Part shown: piece after piece, positions 15,521-24,231 of the stretch
Layout: each line of letters starts with the position of its first letter
Numbering within the stretch: position 1 is the stretch's first letter
Origin: Rhodospirillales bacterium
GTDB lineage: Bacteria > Pseudomonadota > Alphaproteobacteria > Rhodospirillales > Casp-alpha2
Assembly: GCA_021775105.1 (NCBI GenBank)
Contig: JAJFIJ010000293.1
Coordinates: 1-35,393, forward strand
DNA length: 35,393 nt
Reading direction: 5' to 3'
Position numbers and translations under genes: made by a program
The notes under the pieces: generated by a model
Seen by the model: the letters and a program-made list of their open reading frames with translations, nothing else
Databases searched by the model: none
Told to the model about the DNA's origin: nothing

Positions 15521-16624
15521 ATGGATGCTCCGCTGGAAGATCTTGGTTCAACGTTCCCCGGGCGATACTGGCACGGATTGGAAGATGGCCGTATCCAGTG
15601 TGATGTCTGTCCCAGGTTCTGCAAGTTGCAGGAAGGGCAGCGTGGTCTCTGTTTCGTGCGGGCACGTCAGAACAATCAGATTGTCCTGACGACCTATGGC
15701 CGCTCAAGCGGTTTTTGCGTCGACCCGATTGAAAAAAAGCCGCTCAATCATTTTCTGCCCGGCACCCCGGTTCTGTCGTTTGGTACGGCGGGCTGCAATC
15801 TCACCTGCAAGTTCTGCCAGAATCATGACATCAGTAAATCACGGGAGCTGGATAAACTTCAGGCCCGGGCGACGCCTGAGATGATCGCCAGAGCGGCGCT
15901 GAAAACCGGATCCAGAAGCGTCGCCTTTACCTACAACGACCCGGTCATCTTCCTTGAATATGCCGTCGATGTGGCGAAAGCCTGTCACGAGGCCGGGGTC
16001 AAGACTGTCGCCGTTACCGCCGGGTACATAACGGATAAGGCGGGTGAGGAATTTTTTAGCCACATGGATGCGGCCAATGTTGACCTCAAGGCGTTCACCG
16101 AAGATTTCTACAACAGACTATGTTCCAGCGAACTCGCCCGCGTTCTGGAAACGCTTAAATACCTGAAACATGAAACCAGCGTCTGGTTTGAACTGACGAC
16201 ACTGGTCATCCCCGGTGAGAATGATAGTCCATCCGAAATTGAGGAAATGACGGGGTGGGTGGCGGAAAACCTCGGTCCCGACGTGCCGATGCATTTTACG
16301 GCCTTTCATCCTGACTGGAAAATGATGGACAAGGGAGACACACCAAAGGAGACGCTAATCAGATGTCGGGACATAGCGCTAAAGAACGGTATTCGTTACG
16401 CCTATACCGGCAACGTCCATCATTATGAAGGAGCCAGCACCTATTGCCACAATTGTGGCGACATCGTTATCGGTCGGGACTGGTATGAACTTTCGACCTG
16501 GAATCTGTCATTTGATGGCAATTATTCCGGTAATTGCAAGAGCTGTGGGACGCCTCTGGCCGGTGTTTTTGATGGCCCGGCAGGTGATTGGGGCCGCAAG
16601 CGGATGCCGATCCGTTTTGAGTAG
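15521..16624 (+). CDS. amrS: AmmeMemoRadiSam system radical SAM enzyme
   Basis: 367 residues. The [4Fe-4S]/SAM motif is CNLTCKFC (C92, C96, C99). An N-terminal cysteine set (C27, C30, C34, C44) precedes it, as in pyruvate-formate-lyase-activase-like proteins of this family. The C-terminus has two further CxxC pairs (TYCHNCG and CKSCG), probably a metal-binding knuckle. The start is the ATG at 15521; the open frame back to 15413 has no support. The gene is divergent from the MEMO-AMMECR1 fusion, the genomic signature of the system. Radical SAM chemistry is expected (5'-deoxyadenosyl radical), but substrate and product are unknown. Assignment to this family is firm because of the paired fusion gene. 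Confidence 0.92.
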   Translation: MDAPLEDLGSTFPGRYWHGLEDGRIQCDVCPRFCKLQEGQRGLCFVRARQNNQIVLTTYGRSSGFCVDPIEKKPLNHFLPGTPVLSFGTAGCNLTCKFCQNHDISKSRELDKLQARATPEMIARAALKTGSRSVAFTYNDPVIFLEYAVDVAKACHEAGVKTVAVTAGYITDKAGEEFFSHMDAANVDLKAFTEDFYNRLCSSELARVLETLKYLKHETSVWFELTTLVIPGENDSPSEIEEMTGWVAENLGPDVPMHFTAFHPDWKMMDKGDTPKETLIRCRDIALKNGIRYAYTGNVHHYEGASTYCHNCGDIVIGRDWYELSTWNLSFDGNYSGNCKSCGTPLAGVFDGPAGDWGRKRMPIRFE

Positions 16625-16754
16625 GCGCGAGGTGGTATCTGATTGGTTCACTTGCAAAACTGGTGAGCTTTCTGCAACCTCACCGTGACACCCCGGACCT
16701 GACCTGTTAAACGTTCGCCCACTTGGTTCCGGAGCTTAAAAAGGCCGACGTTGA

Positions 16755-17741
16755 ATGGCGAAAAAGTGGTTGTTGATTGCGCTCAAGGTGGCGGTTTCCG
16801 GTGGGCTGATCTGGTTCATCATGAAAGACCTTGATCTGCAAGCGGCATTTTTGCGATTGCGTCAGGTTGATCCCATAATGCTGTCGTTGGCAATGTGCGC
16901 GCTTGCAGTCCAGGCCTGCCTTGGCGGACTGCGCTGGCGGGCTGTAGCGGTCGCCATCAAGGCCCCCCTGAAATTGTTAAATGCGCTACGGCTTTTCTAC
17001 ATTGGGATGTTTTTCAATCAGGCTCTGCCGGGTGGCACGGGCGGCGATGCTGTGCGGATGTATCTTGGCTACCGTGGTGGTCTGTCGCTACGTGGGGCCA
17101 TCAACAGCGTAATGCTCGAACGCATGGTTACTGTTGTCGCTCTTGTCTTGATGGTTGATGTCACGCAGCCTTTTTTTACACCCACCGCCGGAGCGGACAA
17201 GCTTGAACTGGTCCGTATGACCGCTGTGTTAATCACATTGGTTGCTGTCGGGGGAGTCGCATTTATCATGATCCTCGACCGGCTGCCCGAACGTATGCAG
17301 AAATGGAAGCTGGTGCGTGGGCTTGGTTATCTGGCCAGTGATACCCGGCAGGTATTCCTCCATCTGCGCCATGGGCTGACGGTCATATTCTGGGGAGTTC
17401 TAACCCATATCAATCTGTCTCTGGTTGTTTATCTGTTGGCCAGCGGGCTGGGGCTGCCTGTTACCCTGTTTGATTGCCTGATACTTGTGCCACCTGTAGC
17501 ACTGGCGGCGACCGTACCAATTTCCATCGGTGGCTGGGGGGTGCGTGAAGGTGCCATGGTGATGGCGTTTGGCTTGATTGGTGTATCTGCCGAAGGGGCG
17601 CTGGTATTGTCAATTCTGGTTGGCTTGTCGGGCTTGGCAATTTCACTTCCGGGCGGTTTGGTCTGGTTGCTCAGCCGCGAACGCGATCAGGGGATGGGGC
17701 TCGATCATATGAGTGAAGAACTGTCCGGTTCCAAATCCTGA
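16755..17741 (+). CDS. Lysylphosphatidylglycerol synthase transmembrane/flippase-like protein (YbhN family)
   Basis: 328-residue polytopic inner-membrane protein with roughly eight hydrophobic segments, starting at the ATG at 16755. The motif FFNQALPGGTGGDAVRMYL (about 77-95) is the hallmark of the LPG_synthase_TM/UPF0104 family, and IGGWGVREGAMV in the last third is the second conserved block. Only the membrane part of MprF is represented; there is no aminoacyl-transferase domain. Members are thought to move or alter lipids or polyprenyl-linked sugars. It lies 130 bp after amrS on the same strand and 87 bp before pepA, which has its own promoter. The function in this organism is unassigned. 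Confidence 0.85.
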   Translation: MAKKWLLIALKVAVSGGLIWFIMKDLDLQAAFLRLRQVDPIMLSLAMCALAVQACLGGLRWRAVAVAIKAPLKLLNALRLFYIGMFFNQALPGGTGGDAVRMYLGYRGGLSLRGAINSVMLERMVTVVALVLMVDVTQPFFTPTAGADKLELVRMTAVLITLVAVGGVAFIMILDRLPERMQKWKLVRGLGYLASDTRQVFLHLRHGLTVIFWGVLTHINLSLVVYLLASGLGLPVTLFDCLILVPPVALAATVPISIGGWGVREGAMVMAFGLIGVSAEGALVLSILVGLSGLAISLPGGLVWLLSRERDQGMGLDHMSEELSGSKS

Positions 17742-17758
17742 GTCGTTGCGGGCCCCAA

Positions 17759-17787
17759 TTGAATCGTGTAAAGGCAATGCATATTAT
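17759..17787 (+). promoter_or_regulatory. Putative sigma70-type promoter for pepA
   Basis: TTGAAT (17759-17764) and TATTAT (17782-17787) are separated by exactly 17 bp, 42 bp before the pepA ATG, in a locally AT-rich intergenic segment. This matches the vegetative consensus well at both boxes. Confidence 0.55.
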
Positions 17788-17828
17788 TTTTTACTCGATT
17801 ATATGATCGGGATTTCAGGGAGATATTC

Positions 17829-19325
17829 ATGAAAATTGCATTCGCAAATCCGGGAGACGTGAACGCCGGTGTCGTTGTTGTCACTGCGGGTGAAGGGCGC
17901 AAGCTTTCACCAAGTGCCAAAGCACTCGACAAGAAAACCGGTGGTGCCATCACCCGGGCCATCAAGGCCAGCCGCTTCAAGGGCAATGTTCAACAAAGCC
18001 TGACCATCATGGTTCCCGGCGGCACCAAGCTTGACCGTATTCTCGTTGTTGGTCTCGGCAAGGCCAAGGATATTGATCCGAAAGTTGCGCAGAATGCGGG
18101 CGGGCAGATTTATGTGTCACTTTCAAATGTAGGCTCCAGCTCTGTTACGGTCTGTGTAGATGCGATTGATGGAAGTAACATGAAACCATCAGATGCTGCC
18201 GCCGAAATCGCCTTTGGCGCAAAACTGCGTTCCTATCGCTTTGATAAGTACCGGACCAAGGACAAACCCGATAGCAAACCCAGTCTGAAAACACTGAAAC
18301 TCCAGTGCGCCAATTCCGCCAAGGCCCGGATAGCGTATGCCCGCAGCGAAAAGATAGCCGATGGTGTATTCATGACGCGCGACCTGGTATCTGAGCCGCC
18401 CAACCTGCTTTACCCCGACACACTGGCAAAACGGGCCAAGGAACTGACCAAGCTTGGTGTCAAGGTCGAAATTCTGAGCGAAGCACATATGAAGAGGCTT
18501 GGCATGGGAGCCTTGCTGGGGGTCGGGCAGGGGTCTGTTCGCGAGTCCCGTATGGTTGTCATGCAGTGGAATGGCGCAGCCAAGAAAGATCAGCCGATTG
18601 CTTTTGTTGGCAAGGGCGTGACGTTCGATACCGGCGGTATTTCGATCAAACCATCTGCCGGTATGGAAGACATGAAGTGGGACATGGGCGGTGCTGGCGT
18701 GGTGATCGGTCTGATGAAGGCGCTGGCCGGACGCAAAGCCAAGGCCAATGTGGTTGGTGTCGTTGGGCTGGTTGAGAATATGCCGGGCGGTAACGCCCAG
18801 CGACCGGGAGATATCGTCACCTCAATGTCAGGACAGACGATTGAAGTGCTGAACACGGACGCCGAAGGTCGACTGGTTCTCGCCGACGCGCTCCATTATA
18901 CCAACGACCGTTTCAAACCAAAATTCATGGTGAATCTTGCAACCCTGACAGGTGCCATCATCATAGCCCTTGGTAACGAACATGCCGGGTTGTTTTCCAA
19001 CAACGACCGTTTGTCTGAACGCCTGACTCAATGCGGGCTCGATGTTGATGAGAAGATCTGGCGCTTCCCGTTGAATGATGCGTACGACAAAACCCTCGAC
19101 TGCGATGCGGCGGATATGAAAAATATTTCCGGTGGGCGCGGTGCCGGATCAATCACGGCGGCGCAGTTCCTTCAGCGGTTTGTCGGTAAAACGCCCTGGG
19201 CGCATCTCGATATCGCCGGCGTGACGTGGGCTGGCAAGGCGTCAGCAGTTGTTCCCAAGGGCGGTACAGCGTTTGGTGTCAGGCTGCTTGATCAACTGGT
19301 TGCGGGTTATTACGAAAAAAAATAG
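17829..19325 (+). CDS. pepA: Leucyl (cytosol) aminopeptidase PepA, M17 family
   Basis: 498 residues, the usual length for M17. The catalytic domain contains VGKGVTFDTGGISIKP (Lys of the metal site at 262) and NTDAEGRLVLADAL (N342 onward), the two signature blocks holding the two metal ions and catalytic residues. It releases N-terminal residues, preferentially Leu, in the cytoplasm; in some bacteria it also binds DNA at Xer sites. The ATG at 17829 follows GGGAG. In many proteobacteria pepA stands directly before holC; here three other genes lie between the two. Confidence 0.95.
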   Translation: MKIAFANPGDVNAGVVVVTAGEGRKLSPSAKALDKKTGGAITRAIKASRFKGNVQQSLTIMVPGGTKLDRILVVGLGKAKDIDPKVAQNAGGQIYVSLSNVGSSSVTVCVDAIDGSNMKPSDAAAEIAFGAKLRSYRFDKYRTKDKPDSKPSLKTLKLQCANSAKARIAYARSEKIADGVFMTRDLVSEPPNLLYPDTLAKRAKELTKLGVKVEILSEAHMKRLGMGALLGVGQGSVRESRMVVMQWNGAAKKDQPIAFVGKGVTFDTGGISIKPSAGMEDMKWDMGGAGVVIGLMKALAGRKAKANVVGVVGLVENMPGGNAQRPGDIVTSMSGQTIEVLNTDAEGRLVLADALHYTNDRFKPKFMVNLATLTGAIIIALGNEHAGLFSNNDRLSERLTQCGLDVDEKIWRFPLNDAYDKTLDCDAADMKNISGGRGAGSITAAQFLQRFVGKTPWAHLDIAGVTWAGKASAVVPKGGTAFGVRLLDQLVAGYYEKK

Positions 19326-19367
19326 GTCCGGAAATTTTTCACGGTCGCCAGTCCGGGAGCTTGGACG

Positions 19368-19844
19368 ATGAGCACGACAGGGCTGTTTGATACGCCGGGA
19401 CTGGACCGCTATTTCGAAGATTATATCGAAGGCGCGGTCCATACTTTCGGTGCCGTCACCGTTGATCAGGCGGAAGTCATCGACTTTGCCCGACAGTATG
19501 ATCCGCAGGTCTTTCATTTGGACCCTGAAAAAGCCAAAGACAGTATTTATGGTGGCCTGATCGCCAGTGGCTGGCATACGGCGTCAATGATGATGAGCCT
19601 GCTGGCCCCTTATTATTTGTCCGATGTTTCCAGCCTCGGGTCACCGGGGCTGACCGATCTCCGCTGGTCTGCCCCGGTGCGTCCCGGTGACACACTTACC
19701 GTTCGCGTTAGCATAACGGAAACCCGTCGCTCCGCTTCCAGGCCTGATCGTGGTATCGTTAACGCTTTCATCGAAGCGCTTAGTCAGGATGGTATAGTTG
19801 TCATGGATTTCAGGGTGACGAATTTTATTGCCTGCCGGGGGTGA
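19368..19844 (+). CDS. MaoC-family dehydratase/hydratase (hot-dog fold)
   Basis: 158 residues. The hydratase-2 motif is visible as FARQYDPQVFHLD (catalytic Asp/His region) followed by GGLIASGWHT. The later APVRPGDTLTVRV segment is typical of MaoC dehydratases. Such enzymes hydrate 2-enoyl-CoA thioesters to (R)-3-hydroxyacyl-CoA, and short stand-alone members act in fatty-acid, PHA or branched dicarboxylate-CoA routes. It starts 42 bp after pepA with no clear terminator between. The next gene begins in its stop codon (GTGA). Which acyl-CoA it uses is unknown. A citramalyl/mesaconyl role with the CoA-transferase and lyase at 30421-32522 is conceivable but they are distant. Confidence 0.87.
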   Translation: MSTTGLFDTPGLDRYFEDYIEGAVHTFGAVTVDQAEVIDFARQYDPQVFHLDPEKAKDSIYGGLIASGWHTASMMMSLLAPYYLSDVSSLGSPGLTDLRWSAPVRPGDTLTVRVSITETRRSASRPDRGIVNAFIEALSQDGIVVMDFRVTNFIACRG

Positions 19845-20281
19845 AGTGGGTGATCCCGAATGTATTCACTCATCCGTTAATTGGTGAATTTGTCCGAGAA
19901 GTTGACGCGATTTCGGCAGATGGTGTTCCGGAATTTTCTGATTTGCTGTTGGAACCATTCATCAAATTTTGGAAAAACCTCATAATCTATCGACACGAAC
20001 CGGAGGTCGCTGATTTCAGGGTTATTCTTTTCAGTACGGAAATCGTCGATAGCTATGGTGAGGACTGGACCGGCCAACTGCTTTCGGAATCGGGATTTAC
20101 AAAGGGTTTCGAAGCGATCTATCAGGTTAACCTGAAGCTCCTGAACGGCGGTGAACGGGTAACCGACAGCGGTAGCCTGGATTGGCAGGAGCGGAATTAT
20201 GTCCGCTGGCATGAAATCAAGATGCCGCTAAGGCGGGACGGTAAGATCAACGAAGTACTCGTCTTTATGTGTTTTGATTAA
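19841..20281 (+). CDS. PAS_5-like single-domain protein
   Basis: 146 residues from GTG at 19841, overlapping the MaoC stop (GTGA). The middle and C-terminal pattern (FRVILFSTEIVDSYGEDWTG, then a WHEIKMPLRRDGKINEVLVF ending) resembles the short PAS_5 domain common in alphaproteobacteria, where the fold ends with 'PL..dG.v..l'. No output domain, signal peptide or membrane segment is present. The ligand and partner are unknown. The translational coupling to MaoC is odd for a sensor protein. Recognition is by pattern only, so the family call is moderate. Confidence 0.6.
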   Translation: MKWVIPNVFTHPLIGEFVREVDAISADGVPEFSDLLLEPFIKFWKNLIIYRHEPEVADFRVILFSTEIVDSYGEDWTGQLLSESGFTKGFEAIYQVNLKLLNGGERVTDSGSLDWQERNYVRWHEIKMPLRRDGKINEVLVFMCFD

Positions 20282-20296
20282 TGGCGGGATGAAAAC

Positions 20297-20326
20297 TTGA
20301 CTCGATTGTGGGGCGACATCTAGACT
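20297..20326 (+). promoter_or_regulatory. Possible promoter for the ornithine-cyclodeaminase-family gene
   Basis: TTGACT (20297-20302) and TAGACT (20321-20326) are spaced by 18 bp in the 121-bp gap after the PAS_5-like gene. The -35 box is good and the -10 is fair. It is 77 bp upstream of the next start. Confidence 0.4.
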
Positions 20327-20402
20327 CTGAGATGCGGGCATTTGCAGACGCCCGTTCAGGCATGGCCGCCCAAGCTCTGCTCCAATTATATTGGAGATTG
20401 CA

Positions 20403-21443
20403 ATGGGTATCCCCAAAGATCTAGATCATACAAACCAAGCATCCTTGAGTGATACAAGAGATTTGCGCGACCTTGTTGTGCTCGGTGCGACCGATCTGTG
20501 CACCATTCTTTCTCCAGCGATCTGCCTTGCTGCGCTGCAAGATGTTTATCGTCGCCTCCAATCAGCCGCGGACGACAGCGGGCAGTCAATTGGGTTTTCA
20601 ACGGATGACGGCATGTTTCACGTCAAGGCCGGGCTATACCCGGGAACTCACACCTTTTTTGCCGCCAAGGTAAACGCCAATTTTCCTGATAACCCCTCGC
20701 GCTTCGGCTTGCCAACCATTCAGGGGCTCATTGTTCTCTGCAAAGGAAGCGATGGTCAGCCCGTTGCTGTCTTGCAATCGGGAGAGCTGACGGGGCGACG
20801 AACCGCGGCCGCAACGGCGCTTGCGACGCTCCACGGCGCAAGGTCCGACTCCCGCAATTTGGCGATTATCGGTTGCGGAGCGCAGGCCCGCCATCAGGTG
20901 GAGGCCGTGATGGGGGTCCGATCGATCAAACACGTCATTACCGTCGATCTTGAACCGGATAATGCCAGCGCACTGGCAGACTGGGTGACTGAAACGTTTG
21001 CAGTTTCTTCCGTCTCTTCTTTTTCGGTTGAAGAAGCTGTACTTGCCAGTGATATTGTTGTCACCTGTACAACCGGGACTCGTGCGGTGATAACGTCAGA
21101 AATGGTTCCGTCTGGTTGTTTCATCGCCGCTGTCGGGGCGGATAACCCGGACAAGCAGGAACTTCATCCGGATCTGTTTAATAACGCCCGCATCCTCGTC
21201 GATGATGTTGGTCAATGCGCCAGGGGAGGCGACCTGGCCCATGCAATTCGTGCCGGTGTCGTGACAGTCGAAGACGTCGCGGCCACTCTTGCCGAACTTG
21301 CGGCCAGGGTAAAATCGGGGCGGATGGATGATGATCAGATTGTGATATTCGATTCCACGGGTACAGGTGTTCAGGATGTCGCCGTCGCCACCGCTGCTTA
21401 CCTTGATGTTGTATCAGGTCGCAACTGCGTCAATGAAAAATGA
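20403..21443 (+). CDS. Ornithine cyclodeaminase/mu-crystallin family protein
   Basis: 346 residues from the ATG at 20403, six bases after GGAG (20393-20396). A TTG at 20391 would place that Shine-Dalgarno inside the gene and is rejected. The Rossmann NAD-binding loop is IIGCGAQARHQVEAV. The substrate-side motifs FFAAKVNANFPDN and GELTGRRTAAATALAT correspond to the Lys and Arg regions of the family. Members include ornithine cyclodeaminase (ornithine to proline plus ammonia), alanine dehydrogenase, ketimine reductases and tauropine/strombine-like imine enzymes. The exact reaction is not readable. It sits between the PAS_5-like gene and holC, and apparently has its own promoter. Confidence 0.86.
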   Translation: MGIPKDLDHTNQASLSDTRDLRDLVVLGATDLCTILSPAICLAALQDVYRRLQSAADDSGQSIGFSTDDGMFHVKAGLYPGTHTFFAAKVNANFPDNPSRFGLPTIQGLIVLCKGSDGQPVAVLQSGELTGRRTAAATALATLHGARSDSRNLAIIGCGAQARHQVEAVMGVRSIKHVITVDLEPDNASALADWVTETFAVSSVSSFSVEEAVLASDIVVTCTTGTRAVITSEMVPSGCFIAAVGADNPDKQELHPDLFNNARILVDDVGQCARGGDLAHAIRAGVVTVEDVAATLAELAARVKSGRMDDDQIVIFDSTGTGVQDVAVATAAYLDVVSGRNCVNEK

Positions 21444-21515
21444 CATTTGGCGCTTCCGAGGATGACGCCCGCGCTTCGGCAGGGTAGGATCATTTCGATT
21501 TTGCCCGGAGTCTGC

Positions 21516-21965
21516 ATGACTGACATCGCTTTTTATCATCTTGAACGTTCGACGCTGGAACAGGCGTTGCCGAAATTGCTGGAAAAGACGCTGGCGGCGG
21601 GCAAGCGGGCACTTGTTCTGGCTGGATCTGATCAACGCGTTGAAGCGCTAAATGACCTTATGTGGTCGTATGATCAGGACTCCTGGGTTCCTCATGGTTC
21701 GGCCAAGGATGGCAACGCAGATCGACAACCGATCTGGTTTTCAGTGTCAGATGAAAACCTAAATTCAGCGGAGTTCCTGTTTCTGACCGACGGTGCCGGA
21801 ACCGAAGCCGTTGGTGATTTCGAACGCTGCTTCGAATTATTTGACGGCAATAACCCGGAATCAGTTGCCAACGCGAGAGTCCGATTCAAGGCTTACAAGG
21901 ATACAGGATACGAGCTCAGTTATTTCCAGCAGACCGCATCGGGCGGTTGGCAAAAAAAAGGATAA
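21516..21965 (+). CDS. holC: DNA polymerase III chi subunit HolC
   Basis: 149 residues from the ATG at 21516 (CCGGAG upstream); an open frame to 21447 adds an unlikely leader. The start MTDIAFYHLERSTLEQALPKLLEK and the block WSYDQDSWVPHGSAKDG are characteristic of HolC, whose family has the 'FLPHG' element at that place. The domain binds single-stranded DNA-binding protein and HolD, tethering the clamp loader to the fork. The C-terminus ends FKAYKDTGYELSYFQQTASG, as in alphaproteobacterial forms. Only three bases separate it from the M81 peptidase gene. Confidence 0.9.
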   Translation: MTDIAFYHLERSTLEQALPKLLEKTLAAGKRALVLAGSDQRVEALNDLMWSYDQDSWVPHGSAKDGNADRQPIWFSVSDENLNSAEFLFLTDGAGTEAVGDFERCFELFDGNNPESVANARVRFKAYKDTGYELSYFQQTASGGWQKKG

Positions 21966-21968
21966 TCA

Positions 21969-23453
21969 ATGAAATTTGTTTCCGCGATGATGCGCCATGA
22001 AACCAATACATTTTCGCCTTTGCCGACGACACTGGAAGATTTCTGCCGGGGCACCGGAATAGATGGTCCGAATTACGGAGAGGTTGCCGCAAAGTGCTTC
22101 AAAGAGACCAACAGCGCGCTCGGGGCCTATCTGGATATCGCTGACGAGAGTGGTGCAGAGATCGAAGTTGCCATCGCCGCCAGCGCGTCGCCGAGCGGGA
22201 TTGTCAGAGATACGGCGTTTGAACATATCTGCGAGATGATTTGCACCTCGGTGGCGCTTGGCTGTGATGCGGTACTGCTTGATCTTCACGGCGCCATGGT
22301 GACTGAAACCTTTGATGATCCGGAAGGCGAACTGCTGCGCCGCATACGCCATGTCGCTCCTGACATTCCAATTGCCATTGCACTCGACTTTCACACCAAC
22401 ATATCGAAGATGACCATCGACAACGCCACCGTGATCACAGGCTATCGTACCTATCCCCATATCGATATCTACGAAACCGGCGAGCGCGCCGCGCGAACCC
22501 TGCTTCGTGCCATGGCCGGTGAAATCGACCCGGTGATCAGCTGGAAAGTGATGCCCATGCTGACGCACATGAACAAACAGACACCATCGTGCGAACCGAT
22601 GAAAAGCATAATGGACCGGGCGCGTCAGGCAGAAGCCGATGGCGAGGTATTGAACGCCTCGATATTTGGCGGGTTTCCGTTGTCCGACATCCCCCATGTC
22701 GGTCTTGCCACTGTGATCATGGCGGACAGGAACAACCCCAATGGTCAGGCGCTGTGTGATGAGTTGTCAGATATGGCCTGGCAACGCCGTGCTGATTTTG
22801 TGTTTGAATCGGGTACGCTTGAAGGGGCAGTTGCCGAAGCCAAGTCATATGGTGATGGCCCCATCGTTATGGCCGATCATGGTGAAAACGTCGGTGCAGG
22901 TGGTGTTACCGATGTCATGGATGCGCTAGAAGAGGTTCTTCGGGTCGGACTTGAAGATGTTGTTGCCGGGCCGTTCTGGGACCCGGCCAGCGTCGCAGAG
23001 TTGCGGTCAGCAGGTGAGGGGGCTGAAGTCACCATTGACCTTGGTGGAAAAACAGATATGCCGGCGCTCAACATGAAAGGCCGACCGCTTCGACTGTCCG
23101 GCAAGGTCGGGCGATTAAGCAATGGTGCATTCACAATTTCCGGGCCGATGATGACGGGCATGATTGCCGATATCGGCGACTGCGCAGTTCTTGAGATGTC
23201 CGGCGATGTGCAGGTCGTGATTTGCTCGAAACGCCTTGAACCCTACGACAAGGGTGTGTTTACACAGGCTGGAATTGATCCGGCATCGAAGCGTTATATC
23301 CTGCTGAAATCGCGCCAGCATTTTCGTGCCGGATTTGAAGACATCGCCAAACACATAGTCATGGTGCCCGGTCCCGGCGTGTGCAGTTCCGATTATGATC
23401 TGTTCCCGTTCAAAAATATCCCCCGCCCGCTCTATCCGCTGGATGATATCTGA
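21969..23453 (+). CDS. M81 family metallopeptidase (MlrC-like, DUF1485)
   Basis: 494 residues starting MKFVSAMMRHETNTFSP, the family hallmark (HET near the N-terminus). Further conserved blocks are LLDLHGAMV, ALDFHTN, YRTYPHIDIYETGERAA and a C-terminal half with the GDNVG-like segment written here as ADHGENVGAGG. The type protein, MlrC of Sphingomonas, cleaves linearised microcystin products. Most homologues sit in catabolic clusters of bacteria that never meet microcystin, so the physiological substrate is unknown. It follows holC by three bases and overlaps badH-like by one base (TGATG), so it is probably expressed with the SDR gene. Confidence 0.88.
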   Translation: MKFVSAMMRHETNTFSPLPTTLEDFCRGTGIDGPNYGEVAAKCFKETNSALGAYLDIADESGAEIEVAIAASASPSGIVRDTAFEHICEMICTSVALGCDAVLLDLHGAMVTETFDDPEGELLRRIRHVAPDIPIAIALDFHTNISKMTIDNATVITGYRTYPHIDIYETGERAARTLLRAMAGEIDPVISWKVMPMLTHMNKQTPSCEPMKSIMDRARQAEADGEVLNASIFGGFPLSDIPHVGLATVIMADRNNPNGQALCDELSDMAWQRRADFVFESGTLEGAVAEAKSYGDGPIVMADHGENVGAGGVTDVMDALEEVLRVGLEDVVAGPFWDPASVAELRSAGEGAEVTIDLGGKTDMPALNMKGRPLRLSGKVGRLSNGAFTISGPMMTGMIADIGDCAVLEMSGDVQVVICSKRLEPYDKGVFTQAGIDPASKRYILLKSRQHFRAGFEDIAKHIVMVPGPGVCSSDYDLFPFKNIPRPLYPLDDI

Positions 23454-24208
23454 TGCGCGGTCTGGCGGGGAAACACGCACTGGTTACCGGTGGGGGCAGC
23501 GGTATCGGTGAAGCGATCTGCAAGCGCCTTGGTGAAGAGGGGTGTATCGTTTCCATATTCGATCTGGACCTGGATTCTGCGGCGACTGTTGCCGATGCGA
23601 TCATCTCAAACGGCGGGCAGGCGCGGGCCTATAAAGTCGATATCACCAGTCGCCAACAGGTTGAAATCGGGGTTGAATTGGCGGAAGCCGATCAGGGACC
23701 TCTGTTTGGCCTCGTCAACAACGCCGGTTGGGATCGGGCGATTCCCTTTCTGGACAGCGAACCCGATCACTGGGACAAGGTGATCGACATTAACCTGAAG
23801 GGCCCGGTCAACGTCACCCACGCGGTTGTCACAGAAATGGCAGAACGCGGGGAAGGGCGGGTCGTATTTATTGCCTCGGACGCCGGGCGGGTCGGGTCAT
23901 CGGGAGAATCCGTTTATTCCGCCTGCAAGGGCGGGATTATTGCGCTGGCGAAAACACTGGCCCGCGAAGTCGCAAGATCGGGCATAACGCTTAACTGTCT
24001 GTGCCCTGGCCCAACCGAAACCCCGTTGCTGGAAAATCTTGATCCTGACGGGAAACTTGTGGACGCCCTGAAACGCGCGATTCCACTCCGCCGCCTCGGG
24101 CAACCTGACGACTACCCCGGCCTTGTCTGCTTTCTGTTGAGTGACGATGCAGCCTATATGACCGGCCAGACGATCAGCGTGTCTGGCGGTCTTACGATGC
24201 ATAGTTAA
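23453..24208 (+). CDS. badH: SDR-family dehydrogenase, BadH-like (2-hydroxycyclohexanecarboxyl-CoA dehydrogenase-like)
   Basis: 251-residue classical short-chain dehydrogenase. Cofactor loop is TGGGSGIG (12-19), NNAG at 89-92, catalytic tetrad N114, S142, Y155 and K159 (YSACK). D37 after the second strand (IFDLDL) suggests NAD rather than NADP. The segment SDAGRVGSSGESVYSACKGG, the LNCLCPGPTETPLL element and the ending SGGLTMHS match what I remember of BadH of Rhodopseudomonas palustris. It is followed 23 bp later by a BadI-like gene, the order found in benzoate/cyclohexanecarboxylate degradation. The expected reaction is oxidation of a 2-hydroxy(cyclohexane)carboxyl-CoA to the ketone. The rest of the bad cluster is not here. 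Confidence 0.8.
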   Translation: MRGLAGKHALVTGGGSGIGEAICKRLGEEGCIVSIFDLDLDSAATVADAIISNGGQARAYKVDITSRQQVEIGVELAEADQGPLFGLVNNAGWDRAIPFLDSEPDHWDKVIDINLKGPVNVTHAVVTEMAERGEGRVVFIASDAGRVGSSGESVYSACKGGIIALAKTLAREVARSGITLNCLCPGPTETPLLENLDPDGKLVDALKRAIPLRRLGQPDDYPGLVCFLLSDDAAYMTGQTISVSGGLTMHS

Positions 24209-24231
24209 CAATTTGATATGGATAAATAACG

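Noticed and set aside
15331-15624. Minus-strand ORF over the gap between the MEMO-AMMECR1 and radical SAM genes
   Set aside because: It runs into the amrS 5' end, has no recognisable motif and no ribosome-binding site.
16662-16684. Hairpin GGTGAG/CTCACC after amrS
   Set aside because: Six pairs with an 11-nt loop and no T run; too weak to call a terminator.
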